Part shown: positions 37,439-46,969 of the stretch, piece by piece | Numbering within the stretch: position 1 is the first letter of the stretch | Layout: each line of letters opens with the position of its first letter | NCBI GenBank assembly: GCA_017883235.1 | Contig: JADGNY010000009.1 | Span: 25,534-89,533 of the forward strand | Direction of reading: 5' to 3' | Length of the DNA stretch: 64,000 bases | Source of the DNA: Thermoanaerobaculia bacterium | Lineage (GTDB): Bacteria > Acidobacteriota > Thermoanaerobaculia > Gp7-AA8 | The notes under the pieces: model-generated | Database searches by the model: none | Seen by the model: the letters and a program-made list of their open reading frames with translations, nothing else | What the model was told of the DNA's origin: nothing | Program-made: the position numbers and the translations under genes

Positions 37439-39292
37439 ATGATGAGACTCTTCCGGTCCCTGATCCCGGTGTTCCTGATCCTCGTTGTCATCCCAATGGC
37501 CGCCGCGAACCTCGAGATTCACTACATCGACGTCGGATGGGGTGGCTCGGTCTTCATCAAAGGCCCCACCGGTATCACCGTGCTCCTGGAAGCCGGGAAC
37601 ACCGGCATGGGGACGGCGTACGTCGTCCCGTATCTGAAATCGATCGGCGTACAGCCGGCCAACGGGATCGACTACGTTATCGGCGGCCACCAGCACTGCG
37701 ATCACATCGGCGGCCTCGATGAGGTCATCCAGGCCGGCTACAACGTCCACACCAAGCAGTACTACAACGGCTCCACGTATAGCTCGTCGTGCGCCGACGG
37801 CTGGAACGCCGCGGCAGCGACGACGACCGCGGGTGTGCCGGTGGTCATGCCGGTCGGCACCGTGATCGCGCTCGGCAACGGCGCTACGCTCACCTGCATC
37901 GCCAACAACGGCTCGATCATCGGCGGCGGCTCGGTACCCGTGACCGACGAGAACGATCGATCCATCGCTCTGCTCATCAAGTACGGCGGCTTCGACTATC
38001 TCTGGGCTAGCGACCTGGGTGGCGGACCTGACTCGTGTACCGGCCGCGGCACGCTTCAGCTCGATGTCGAAACCTCCGTCATCAACGCCATCTCCCCGGG
38101 CGGTGCGCATCCGCTGATCAGCGCCGGCGGTATCGACCTGATGCACGTGAACCATCACGGCAGCGAGAGCAGCACGAATCCGACGTACTTCAACATGGCC
38201 AAGCCCGCCGTGGCCATCATCGGTGTCGGCGCCGGCGAAACGACCGGCTGGGATCTGCCGCGCATCAAGGTCGTCGACAGCGTTCTCCTCGGAACCAGCG
38301 GCTGTACGACGGCCCCGCCGGCGTTCGTGCTGCAGACCGAGGAAGGAAACCCGGCCGGCACGAACACCAGCCACTCCGGCTACTGCGTCGGCAACATCAA
38401 AGTCACCACCGACGGCGTGAGCATCTTCACCGTCTCCGCCGACGGCCTGGTCCATCAGGGTCCGAACGAATTGGCCGCGTCAGGCCTGCCGCGCAGCTTC
38501 ACGATCGACGATTCCGGTGGCGGCGGCGGAGACACCACCCCGCCGACGACGTCGATCACCGCGCCGCTCGCCGGCGCAACCGTCAGCGGCACGACTTCCG
38601 TGACCGCCTCGGCATCCGACAACGTCGGCGTGACCAAGGTCGAGTTCTATCTCGACGGCGTCCTGCAATCGACCGACACGACCTCGCCATACTCCTGGAG
38701 CTGGAACACGACCACGGCCACCAACGGCTCGCATTCGCTGACATCGAAGGCATACGACGCCGCGCTCAACGTCGGTACGTCGACCGCCGTGGGCGTCACG
38801 GTGAGCAACGGCGCGCCGGTCAACATCGGCGGCTGGACGCTGATCCAGGCCAATGCAACACTGAACTACACCATCCCGGCCGGGACGACGATCGCGTCGA
38901 AGGGCTACGTCATCGTGGCCCGCAACGCCACGAAGACCGCCTTCCAGACGTTCTGGGGCGTGACCCTCGGCGCCAATGTCGTCTACATCAATTCCGGCGA
39001 CACGATGCCGCAGATCAACGGCAGCGAGACATACACGCTGAAGAACGGCACGACCACGATCGACGGTCCGACGGTGGCCATGGACACCTCCGCCGGCTTC
39101 GACTTCGAGCGCGCCACCTGCGGCTCGGTAGGAACGCTGAGCAGTTGGTTCCATCGCGCGTCGACGTCCGGCACGCCGGGAACAGGGGGACTGACCACCT
39201 GCAACCGCGGCGTCTTCATCAACGAGTTCTCCGACGCCCTCGGCACCGGGAACTACGTTTACGAGTTCATCGAGCTGTTTAATGACAGGTAG
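37439..39292 (+). CDS. Secreted MBL-fold metallohydrolase (ComEC-type) with bacterial Ig-like and lamin-tail domains
   Basis: Signal peptide; VIGGHQHCDHIGGLDEV and MHVNHHGSESSTNPTYF; TSITAPLAGATVSGTTSVTASASDNVGVTKVEFYLDG (Ig-like); ASKGYVIVARN...VFINEFSDALGTGNYVYEFIELFN (lamin-tail-like). Confidence 0.85.
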   Translation: MMRLFRSLIPVFLILVVIPMAAANLEIHYIDVGWGGSVFIKGPTGITVLLEAGNTGMGTAYVVPYLKSIGVQPANGIDYVIGGHQHCDHIGGLDEVIQAGYNVHTKQYYNGSTYSSSCADGWNAAAATTTAGVPVVMPVGTVIALGNGATLTCIANNGSIIGGGSVPVTDENDRSIALLIKYGGFDYLWASDLGGGPDSCTGRGTLQLDVETSVINAISPGGAHPLISAGGIDLMHVNHHGSESSTNPTYFNMAKPAVAIIGVGAGETTGWDLPRIKVVDSVLLGTSGCTTAPPAFVLQTEEGNPAGTNTSHSGYCVGNIKVTTDGVSIFTVSADGLVHQGPNELAASGLPRSFTIDDSGGGGGDTTPPTTSITAPLAGATVSGTTSVTASASDNVGVTKVEFYLDGVLQSTDTTSPYSWSWNTTTATNGSHSLTSKAYDAALNVGTSTAVGVTVSNGAPVNIGGWTLIQANATLNYTIPAGTTIASKGYVIVARNATKTAFQTFWGVTLGANVVYINSGDTMPQINGSETYTLKNGTTTIDGPTVAMDTSAGFDFERATCGSVGTLSSWFHRASTSGTPGTGGLTTCNRGVFINEFSDALGTGNYVYEFIELFNDR

Positions 39293-39299
39293 TTAGTGG

Positions 39300-39410
39300 A
39301 TGGGTGGGTTGCTGGGTTGGTTGCGCGGTCTCGCGGTCGCGAAGTGAAGCCAACCAGCCCAGCAACCCCACCGCGCGACCCCGCAACCGCGAGACCGCGC
39401 AACCCCATTT
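39300..39410. repeat. Complex inverted-repeat element with interleaved arms
   Basis: GGGTTGCTGGGTTGG / CCAACCAGCCCAGCAACCC and GGTTGCGCGGTCTCGCGGT / ACCGCGAGACCGCGCAACC arranged L1-L2-R1-R2. Confidence 0.75.
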
Positions 39411-39479
39411 GTGATACCCTTCCGGTTCCCTACACGGGCGCATCCTCCGCGCTCTCACTCCCGTTGCACCAATCAAGCG

Positions 39480-39806
39480 ATGATTACGATTCTTCTGTTG
39501 CTGGCGCTGCATGCGCCCGAGGCCACTGCCATGCATGATGACGTACTGCTGAAAGCCCGCTACACCGCCGTCGAAGGAACCGATATCGAATACGGCCAGG
39601 GGGCGATCGAGCGCAATGACCTGCGCCACCGCCCGCTGCCACACCTCGAATGGCTGATCCTCGTCGAAGGGCCGGCCGATCCCGCTGTATGGCAGGCCAG
39701 GCTCAACGACACCGTCGATCCGAAGCACGGCTCATTCACCGTCGAATGCGCGAGCGTCGATGAGGAGAAGGCCGTGCGGGAGGGGAAGGTCACGATGCAG
39801 AAGTGA
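39480..39806 (+). CDS. Small hypothetical secreted protein
   Basis: MITILLLLALHAPEATA signal-like N-terminus; HLEWLILVEGPADPAVWQARL. Confidence 0.5.
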   Translation: MITILLLLALHAPEATAMHDDVLLKARYTAVEGTDIEYGQGAIERNDLRHRPLPHLEWLILVEGPADPAVWQARLNDTVDPKHGSFTVECASVDEEKAVREGKVTMQK

Positions 39807-39810
39807 AAAA

Positions 39811-39937
39811 GGAGCGCTGGCGTCCCGCCGGCTGGCTCGGCGGCGTCTCGCCGCCGAGGGTTACGAGCAAATGTATCGAGTCTTGCCAGACCGGGGGCGA
39901 GACGCCCCCGGGCCAGCCGGCGAGACGCCAGCGCTCC
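39811..39937. repeat. Cloverleaf-like palindromic element (outer stem plus two internal hairpins)
   Basis: GGAGCGCTGGCGTCCCGCCGGCTGGC ... GCCAGCCGGCGAGACGCCAGCGCTCC enclosing CTCGGCGGCGTCTCGCCGCCGAG and CCGGGGGCGAGACGCCCCCGG. Confidence 0.85.
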
Positions 39938-39949
39938 GTGCAACCTACA

Positions 39950-40795
39950 ATGCGCGCCATGCGCCGCATCATCGTCAGCATCGCGTTCGTTCTCATCGCC
40001 GCCATCGCTGCCATCGCCGCCGCCCAGACGCCGCAGTACGACGTCTACGCGATCCGGTACGCGACCATCGCGGGGTTTCCGGTCGCCAGTCTGATCAAGG
40101 GGGCCGACGAGTCGCGCAAGATCGACATCGCCATGATGGTGTGGCTCGTCCGCGGCGGAGGACGCAACATCGTCGTCGACACCGGCTTCTATCGGCCACA
40201 GTTCTTCAAGAGCTTCAAGGTGACGGACTTCATTCGTCCGGACGAGGCGGTGGCCCGCGCGGGGGTGAAGCCGGAGGAGGTCACCGACGTGATCCTCACG
40301 CACGCGCACTGGGACCATGCCGGCGGCGCCGATCTCTTTCCGAAAGCGCAGATTTGGATCCAGAAAGAGGAGTACCGCTACTACACCGGCGATGCGTGGC
40401 AGCCCGACGGGAAACACGGCGGCATCGAGCTCGAAGACATGGCCTTCCTGCTCCGTGCCAACACGGAAGGGCGCCTCCACCTCGTCGACGGCGACCGCGA
40501 GATTCTTCCCGGCATCCGCGTCTACACCGGCGGACGGCACACGTGGGCATCGCAGTATGTCGCGGTCACCGGGAAGCCCGGCCCGATCGTTCTGGCCTCG
40601 GACAACATGTACCTCTACGAGAATCTCGAAAAGCACGTGCCGATCGCGCAGACGTTCGATGCCGCATCGAACCTTGCCGCGCAGGACAAGATGAAGACGC
40701 TGGTCAAGGATCCGCGCTTCATCATCCCCGGCCACGATCCGGCGGTCCTGACGCGCTTCCCGAAAGTCGTTGACGCGGTCGTGCGCATCGAATGA
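39950..40795 (+). CDS. Secreted MBL-fold hydrolase (N-acyl homoserine lactonase-like family)
   Basis: Signal peptide MRRIIVSIAFVLIAAIAAIAAAQ; VILTHAHWDHAGGADLFP; HTWASQYVAV; FIIPGHDPAVL. Confidence 0.8.
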   Translation: MRAMRRIIVSIAFVLIAAIAAIAAAQTPQYDVYAIRYATIAGFPVASLIKGADESRKIDIAMMVWLVRGGGRNIVVDTGFYRPQFFKSFKVTDFIRPDEAVARAGVKPEEVTDVILTHAHWDHAGGADLFPKAQIWIQKEEYRYYTGDAWQPDGKHGGIELEDMAFLLRANTEGRLHLVDGDREILPGIRVYTGGRHTWASQYVAVTGKPGPIVLASDNMYLYENLEKHVPIAQTFDAASNLAAQDKMKTLVKDPRFIIPGHDPAVLTRFPKVVDAVVRIE

Positions 40796-41321
40796 AGCCG
40801 ACCAAAGCCGATCTTGCCGCCGCTGCCGGCACGAGACGTCATCGCCCGACGTTCTCTTCTGCGGCATCAACCCCGGCCTCTACACCGCCGCGGTCCAGCA
40901 GCACTTCGGGCGCCCAGGCAACCGTTTCTGGCCGGCGACTCACAGAGCCGGCTTCACTCCACGACTGTTTCATCCATCGGAGCAGCGCCAGTTGCTGCAG
41001 CACGGCTGCGGGATCACGAACGTCGTGGCCCGGGCAACCGCCGCTGCCGCGGAGCTGACGCCGGCGGAGCTGGTCGAGGGCGCCCGAATTCTCGAGGCGA
41101 AAGTTCGCCGCGATCGCCCGCGCGTCCTCGCCATCGTCGGCATCGGCGCCTACCGAACGGGCTTCGGACGGCCGAAGGCGAAGATGGGATTGCAGGAGGA
41201 GTGCATCGGCGACGCCCGCATCTGGATCCTCCCGAATCCAAGTGGGTTGAACGCGAACTATCAGGCCGAGGAGCTGGCTGCGTTGTATCGGGAGTTGCGC
41301 GAGTGGATCGCGAAAGGTTAG
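40792..41321 (+). pseudogene. mug: Mug/TDG-type G:T/U mismatch-specific DNA glycosylase with frameshifted N-terminus
   Basis: Body PDVLFCGINPGLYTAAVQQHFGRPGNRFWPATHRAGFTP...ILPNPSGLNANY in one frame; N-terminal MKPTKADLAAAAG and RDVIA lie in two other frames within 40792-40855. Confidence 0.7.
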
Positions 41322-41327
41322 GTCGGA

Positions 41328-41625
41328 TGCGTATGCGCTGGCGGCGAGGCCGGCGACGCTGGATGAGATCGTTGCCGCATATGAGGCGAATGCCGAACGT
41401 CTTCGTTCTCTCGTCGGTTCGATGGACGACGCCAGGTGGGATGGCGAGGCACGCTTCCTCTTCGGTGGACAGGAAGCATGGAAGTCCACTGTCGGCGATA
41501 TCTGCTGGAGCTTCTTCCTCGACTCCATCCATCACCGCGGCCAGCTCAGCGCGTACATCCGTCCGATGGGTGGCAAGGTGCCGTCGATCTACGGACCGTC
41601 CGCGGACGATTCTGGCGGGATGTAG
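41328..41625 (+). pseudogene. DinB-family protein, 5'-truncated remnant
   Basis: LDEIVAAYEANAERLRSLVGSMDDARWDGEARFLFGGQEAWKSTVGDICWSFFLDSIHHRGQLSAYIRPMGGKVPSIYGPSADD, no N-terminal region. Confidence 0.65.
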
Positions 41626-41639
41626 GCCCCAAAAGGCAA

Positions 41640-42735
<1,096 letters not shown>

Positions 42736-42738
42736 AAG

Positions 42739-42823
42739 CGGGGGTCGGGAGCCGGGGGTCGGGTGTCGGAGAGTGCTTGCGCGTTGCTGTCTCCGACCCT
42801 CGACCCCCGACCCCCGACCCCCG
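42739..42823. repeat. GGGGGTCGGG-type inverted repeat
   Basis: CGGGGGTCGGGAGCCGGGGGTCGGGTGTCGGAG ... CTCCGACCCTCGACCCCCGACCCCCGACCCCCG. Confidence 0.8.
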
Positions 42824-42830
42824 CGTAACG

Positions 42831-43223
42831 CTACCTGTCTTCATTCAGCAGCAGCGCCAGTTCCTGCGTCCGCATGTCGGCGCCGGCGGCGACGCGGTAC
42901 TCCCCGTCATGTTCTTCGATTAGTTTGAGGCGATCTAGATCCCCCCGGCTGATGCCGCAGGCCTTGGCGAAGGCCAGCCACTCGGGAGGGGTGCTCGCCT
43001 CGATGTCGTCCTCGCCGAGGATCGGCTCGCCGGCGCAGTTGAAATGCTCGCAGCCGAACTGTTCCGCGCACTGCGGACAGGGCGGCGGATCGTTGAAATC
43101 GGCCAGCTCGCTCTCGGTCAGCACCCGCATCGTCCCGCCGCGTTTCTCGCGGACGTAGCTCAAACCGCTCTCGCTGCTCGAGAGGAGGTCGAAGCGCTGC
43201 GCTTTGGTGCCGTCGTCGGACAT
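42831..43223 (-). CDS. Hypothetical protein
   Basis: MSDDGTKAQRFDLLSSSESGLSYV...CPQCAEQFGCEHFNCAGEPILGEDD; ORF extends in frame upstream through the tandem repeat. Confidence 0.5.
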   Translation of the reverse strand: MSDDGTKAQRFDLLSSSESGLSYVREKRGGTMRVLTESELADFNDPPPCPQCAEQFGCEHFNCAGEPILGEDDIEASTPPEWLAFAKACGISRGDLDRLKLIEEHDGEYRVAAGADMRTQELALLLNEDR

Positions 43224-43295
43224 GGATACGAGGATCGTATCGCACCCGGAGTCCTTTGCTGGAGACTCTGATTCCCTTGGGCAGAAGCCCGAGCC

Positions 43296-43415
43296 CTTGT
43301 GCGAGCCCCGTTCCCCTCTCGTTAGGGACTTCGTTCCCCTCGGTAGGGACCTCGGGTCCCTCGGTAGGGACCTCGGGTCCCTCGGTAGGGACTTCGAGTC
43401 CCCCGTTAGGGCAAT
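43296..43415. repeat. Tandem about 21-bp hairpin repeat array 1 (4-5 units)
   Basis: TCGGTAGGGACCTCGGGTCCC x2, TCGGTAGGGACTTCGAGTCCC; each unit is a stem-loop with TCG loop. Confidence 0.85.
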
Positions 43416-43487
43416 AACATACATACTGACACAGCGTTCTTTGCGGGTCATCGCGGGTCATGGCGGGTCGGGGAGTAGAATTGCTCC

Positions 43488-43721
43488 ATGACCGATAGCC
43501 CGATCATGACGTTTCGGTGCCCTGCATGCTGCGCGACCGCTGATGTCTACGTGCCCAAAGGCGGCACGCTCGATGATGCGCAAATGACGAGTCGTTCGGC
43601 TGGTCTTGTCCTCGGTGCGGATTTCAAGAATCCACGCGAGACAACCGTCCACCACGGATGTACGCATGACGAGACGGGGAAAGCCACGCTGATGAAGAAG
43701 GTTAGCGAGCGCGACACCTAG
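43488..43721 (+). CDS. Small hypothetical protein
   Basis: 77 aa MTDSPIMTFRCPACCATADVYVPKGG. Confidence 0.4.
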   Translation: MTDSPIMTFRCPACCATADVYVPKGGTLDDAQMTSRSAGLVLGADFKNPRETTVHHGCTHDETGKATLMKKVSERDT

Positions 43722-43946
43722 GAACAGGCTGGGAAGATCCCAACCGGCGCGGACCCAAGCGAAAGGTGTGAGTTAGTAGTGCGGGCTGTCGTTCGAAGAT
43801 TCAGTTAAAGCTCTTCTAGGTACACCGCCCCGAGTAAATGCGGAGCAAAGAAGTAACCAATCTCGCCCAGAATAGCGGATCGAGTGCGGTCACGCTATCA
43901 TTCCGCCTCTCTCATCTAAAACTAGGTGACCCCGGAGGGAGGCGCA

Positions 43947-44918
43947 ATGCTCGTCGAAAAACTTGTCGACAGGATCATCGAGTCGCATGCTAAAAATCGG
44001 CTCGAAAACTTCCTGAAGGCTGCGAAAGAGAAGAGCGCGGCACCAGTTCGCGCGTTCGCTACTGCCGGATCACGCGATCAACTCGTGAAGGCACTCGGCT
44101 CCGCTATTCAGGGTCGGTTTGTCACGCTCCAGGAAGTGGTATCGCTGATGGACCGTATCGAAGAGAACGGAGCCCATCACATCTTCATGTTCGATTTGAC
44201 CGAGGCGGGCCGCGCCGCTCTGACTGAAAAGGCGCTCCAGAATGTGTTCAAGCTACTCCCAGATCCACCACCAGAAGACATGTACAGCGAGGTACCGGCG
44301 CGTCCGTATACGTTTCTGCGCATACGCGATCCAATCATCGCGCTGAAGCAGGTTCGCCTGACCACGTACATGATGCTCGATCCGAAAAAGACGGTCACTC
44401 TACCGTCTGGAGAACAGACCATCACGCGAGTCCCCGTCGAGCGACGCGCCGTTAACATGCTCGTCATCAACGTAAAGACTGGCGCAGTCGAGATCCGCAT
44501 CGATCGCAGCGACAGCACAACAGACGCGACGGCAATCGAAGATTTTGACCGCTTCGTCACTGATATGAAAGACTCGCTGAAATGGCGGGAGCACCTAGCG
44601 CCGTTCCCGGTCAGGTCGTCGTTTCCGAAGATGGTGGATTCTCGGGACATCTTCATGAAAGCTGCCCAAATCGTTGGGTCGGATATCGCTGGCACGGTCT
44701 CATCAGTTCGGCAGTGGACAGACGTTCGCGACACACCGAGGTATAATTTCAGCCCGGTGAACGATCGGTGGGATATCGTCAGAGCGTCAGAGCCTACTTC
44801 AGTCCGCCAAAAGAAGAGAGCGATCCAGAACTTTATGCTGTCGTCAACCCTGTTGACATTCATGGTATTGAGTGCGCAAAGGTCTACATCAGCGCGCGCG
44901 TCGAGCCTGAGGAACTGA
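43947..44918 (+). CDS. Hypothetical protein, first gene of three-gene cassette (possible frameshift near 44770, reading on to 44956)
   Basis: GGAGGGAGG RBS before ATG at 43947; MLVEKLVDRIIESHAKNRLENFLKAAKEK; alternate-frame continuation SVRAYFSPPKEESDPELYAVVNPVDIHGIECAKVYISARVEPEELNGVIARIRNFAA looks more protein-like than the in-frame tail. Confidence 0.65.
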   Translation: MLVEKLVDRIIESHAKNRLENFLKAAKEKSAAPVRAFATAGSRDQLVKALGSAIQGRFVTLQEVVSLMDRIEENGAHHIFMFDLTEAGRAALTEKALQNVFKLLPDPPPEDMYSEVPARPYTFLRIRDPIIALKQVRLTTYMMLDPKKTVTLPSGEQTITRVPVERRAVNMLVINVKTGAVEIRIDRSDSTTDATAIEDFDRFVTDMKDSLKWREHLAPFPVRSSFPKMVDSRDIFMKAAQIVGSDIAGTVSSVRQWTDVRDTPRYNFSPVNDRWDIVRASEPTSVRQKKRAIQNFMLSSTLLTFMVLSAQRSTSARASSLRN

Positions 44919-44921
44919 ACG

Positions 44922-45350
44922 GTGTCATTGCCCGGATTCGAAACTTTGCTGCATAGGCACCCCGACGATACGGGTGCGATATCGCGGCTTCAGCACGCGA
45001 TCTGCGAGACGCTTGCCATGTCATCGACCGCGAGGCTGGACGAGGTCATTTTGTCGCAGCAGACGCAGGTAGATCGCGCGCATGTGAGAGACTTGTTACT
45101 CGAACTTGCCTCGATACGCGCGCTTAAAGTCACGCTCTTTTGGATCTGTCCAGTTTTGCAGGGAACCGCGCTTGAGAGGTCACAGATCGTTGATTTCCCG
45201 GCGGTAATCGATTGCGACGTTTGCGGGCAAGTTCACAGGTTCGAAGAGGGGCGAGTTGAAGCCTACTTTCTACCTGACGAAGCTGACCCGCCCCGTATCA
45301 AAAGTATTGAGATTCGGCCGGTTTATTCCCTGGACCGGCCGCAGCGGTGA
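44922..45350 (+). CDS. Hypothetical protein, possible winged-helix plus Cys-containing domain; second gene of cassette
   Basis: STARLDEVILSQQTQVDRAHVRDLLLELASIRALKVTLFWICPVLQG...VIDCDVCGQVHRFEEG; tight spacing to neighbours. Confidence 0.6.
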   Translation: MSLPGFETLLHRHPDDTGAISRLQHAICETLAMSSTARLDEVILSQQTQVDRAHVRDLLLELASIRALKVTLFWICPVLQGTALERSQIVDFPAVIDCDVCGQVHRFEEGRVEAYFLPDEADPPRIKSIEIRPVYSLDRPQR

Positions 45351-45359
45351 TTCTGAACC

Positions 45360-46076
45360 GTGCCGTCCGGGACTGGCATCGCTGACTTCAACGCTTCCGC
45401 TGAGCGGGTAGCTCCTGAACTAGCGCAGTACCGGCACGCCGTCGTGACGGTCCCGGGCATGGCAACAACCGGAGCATGGCAAAAAGCGATAAACACAGCG
45501 CTTTCTGACGCCGTCGTGCGACACGAGCCAGTAGACTACACGTTCGCGACTCTCGGGGTAGTCTGGCCGATGACAGCGCGGACTATCGCGGAAGTGATCG
45601 ACAAGATTGTCGCTGCCGTGGAGAGCCATCGCGGCCATTGCCCTGGTCCTCCTTCGGTCATCGCACACAGCTTCGGCAGCCTTTCGTTCGGCAGAGCACT
45701 CCAAAAGCGCCCAGCCCTCTCGGTGGGACGATCCATCGTTTTCGGGAGCATCCTTCCGACTAACTACCCTTGGAGTTCTGTCGTGAAGAATGGCCAGGTC
45801 GCTGGATTGCTTAACGAAATCGGCGGAGCAGATCCGTGGCCAGTTATGCCGTTCCGTTGGTTGATTGCTGGATCGGGTTCAGCCGGACGGAATGGGTTCA
45901 AGGACCTAGCGACTGGTGCCGTCATTCAGCGAAACAACCCATGGACGGACCATAGCGACTTAGGTACGAGGATGCTTGTGCGCGAGCAATGGTTACCCTA
46001 CATGATGCATGGCACCCCTCCTCCTGGATGCAAAATCATCGGGCCAACGCCGCACCCTACGATCCCGCCCCCATGA
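45360..46076 (+). CDS. Alpha/beta-hydrolase (serine hydrolase) third gene of cassette
   Basis: AVVTVPGMATTGAWQKAI; nucleophile SVIAHSFGSLSFGRAL; NEIGGADPWPVMPF; NPWTDHSDLGTRMLV. Confidence 0.7.
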   Translation: MPSGTGIADFNASAERVAPELAQYRHAVVTVPGMATTGAWQKAINTALSDAVVRHEPVDYTFATLGVVWPMTARTIAEVIDKIVAAVESHRGHCPGPPSVIAHSFGSLSFGRALQKRPALSVGRSIVFGSILPTNYPWSSVVKNGQVAGLLNEIGGADPWPVMPFRWLIAGSGSAGRNGFKDLATGAVIQRNNPWTDHSDLGTRMLVREQWLPYMMHGTPPPGCKIIGPTPHPTIPPP

Positions 46077-46279
46077 CCGTAACCGCCGCCCTCCTCGCCA
46101 GCCTGGACACGATCACCGCCGAGACGACAACGATGGCTCTCCGCGCTCGAGGATGCCGAAATGAAAACACCAGACCGCCGCGAAAGCGGCGCGGCGCATG
46201 TTGGATACGCGGACGCGCGCAGGAGCTACCGCTACTTCTTCCTTCGCCCGCGTCCCTGCCGCTGCCGCCGCTTTCACCT

Positions 46280-46925
46280 TCAGAACGGCTCCCAGCGCGG
46301 CTCTTGCTGCGGGGGTAGCTCTGACTCCGACGCCCGATCGATCGTCTTCCCGGTCAGTTCTTTATACGTCAGGCGCTTGCCGGTAACCTGCCCCATCGCG
46401 GTTACGAACCGGTCGCCGTCGTTCATGTCGCGGCCGTTGTTGTATCTGAAAGCCTCTTCGTCGATGTAGCGGAACAGATGGAACCGGCTCGACCGCGATG
46501 TAGGTGCCGTCCAGCGCACGCGTGAGCAGGCTCCAGAAGTTCTCCATGGTGTTGGTGTGGACGTTGCCGTTTACGTACTCAACGGCGTGATTGATGACCG
46601 CGTGCTGGTAGTCGGCATCGAGGCCGGTGTAGGAGTGAAGTTCATCGCTGAAGATTGCCGCGCCAGCTTCGACATGCTCGCGGATCTTGCTCTGAAGTTC
46701 CTTCCGTCCGCGACTCTCGACATGCGCCGCGCGAACCTTCCTGCCGCGCTCCACCATGCCGAAAACGATCTCTTTGTCGGTGCCGCCGGTACCGTGAATC
46801 TTCGCGCGACGCTTCGCCGCATGCATGTTGCGAGACTTGCCGCCGATGAACGTCTCGTCTACTTCGATGGTGCCGCCGAGCTTCTCACCGTTCTCCTGCA
46901 ACGCGAGACGAAGACTCTGCAACAT
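46280..46925 (-). mobile_element. IS1595/ISXO2-type transposase remnant (N-terminally truncated, frameshifted)
   Basis: GGTIEVDETFIGGKSRNMHAAKR...IFSDELHSYTGLDADYQHAVINHAVEYVNGNVHTNTMENFWSLLTRALDGTYIAVEP | FHLFRYIDEEAFRYNNGRDMNDGDRFVTAMGQVTGKRLTYKELTGK; extra nt near 46484. Confidence 0.85.
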
Positions 46926-46969
46926 GAACCACCCCGTTTTTTGCGTGAACCCCTAGCGCCGGGGTCTAC

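Noticed and set aside
38035-39282. 415-aa plus-strand Arg/His-rich ORF
   Set aside because: Out-of-frame shadow of the MBL-Ig-lamin-tail gene.
44741-44800. Programmed -1 ribosomal frameshift in cassette gene 1
   Set aside because: No classical X_XXY_YYZ slippery heptamer seen in the overlap; an ordinary indel or separate ORF is simpler.
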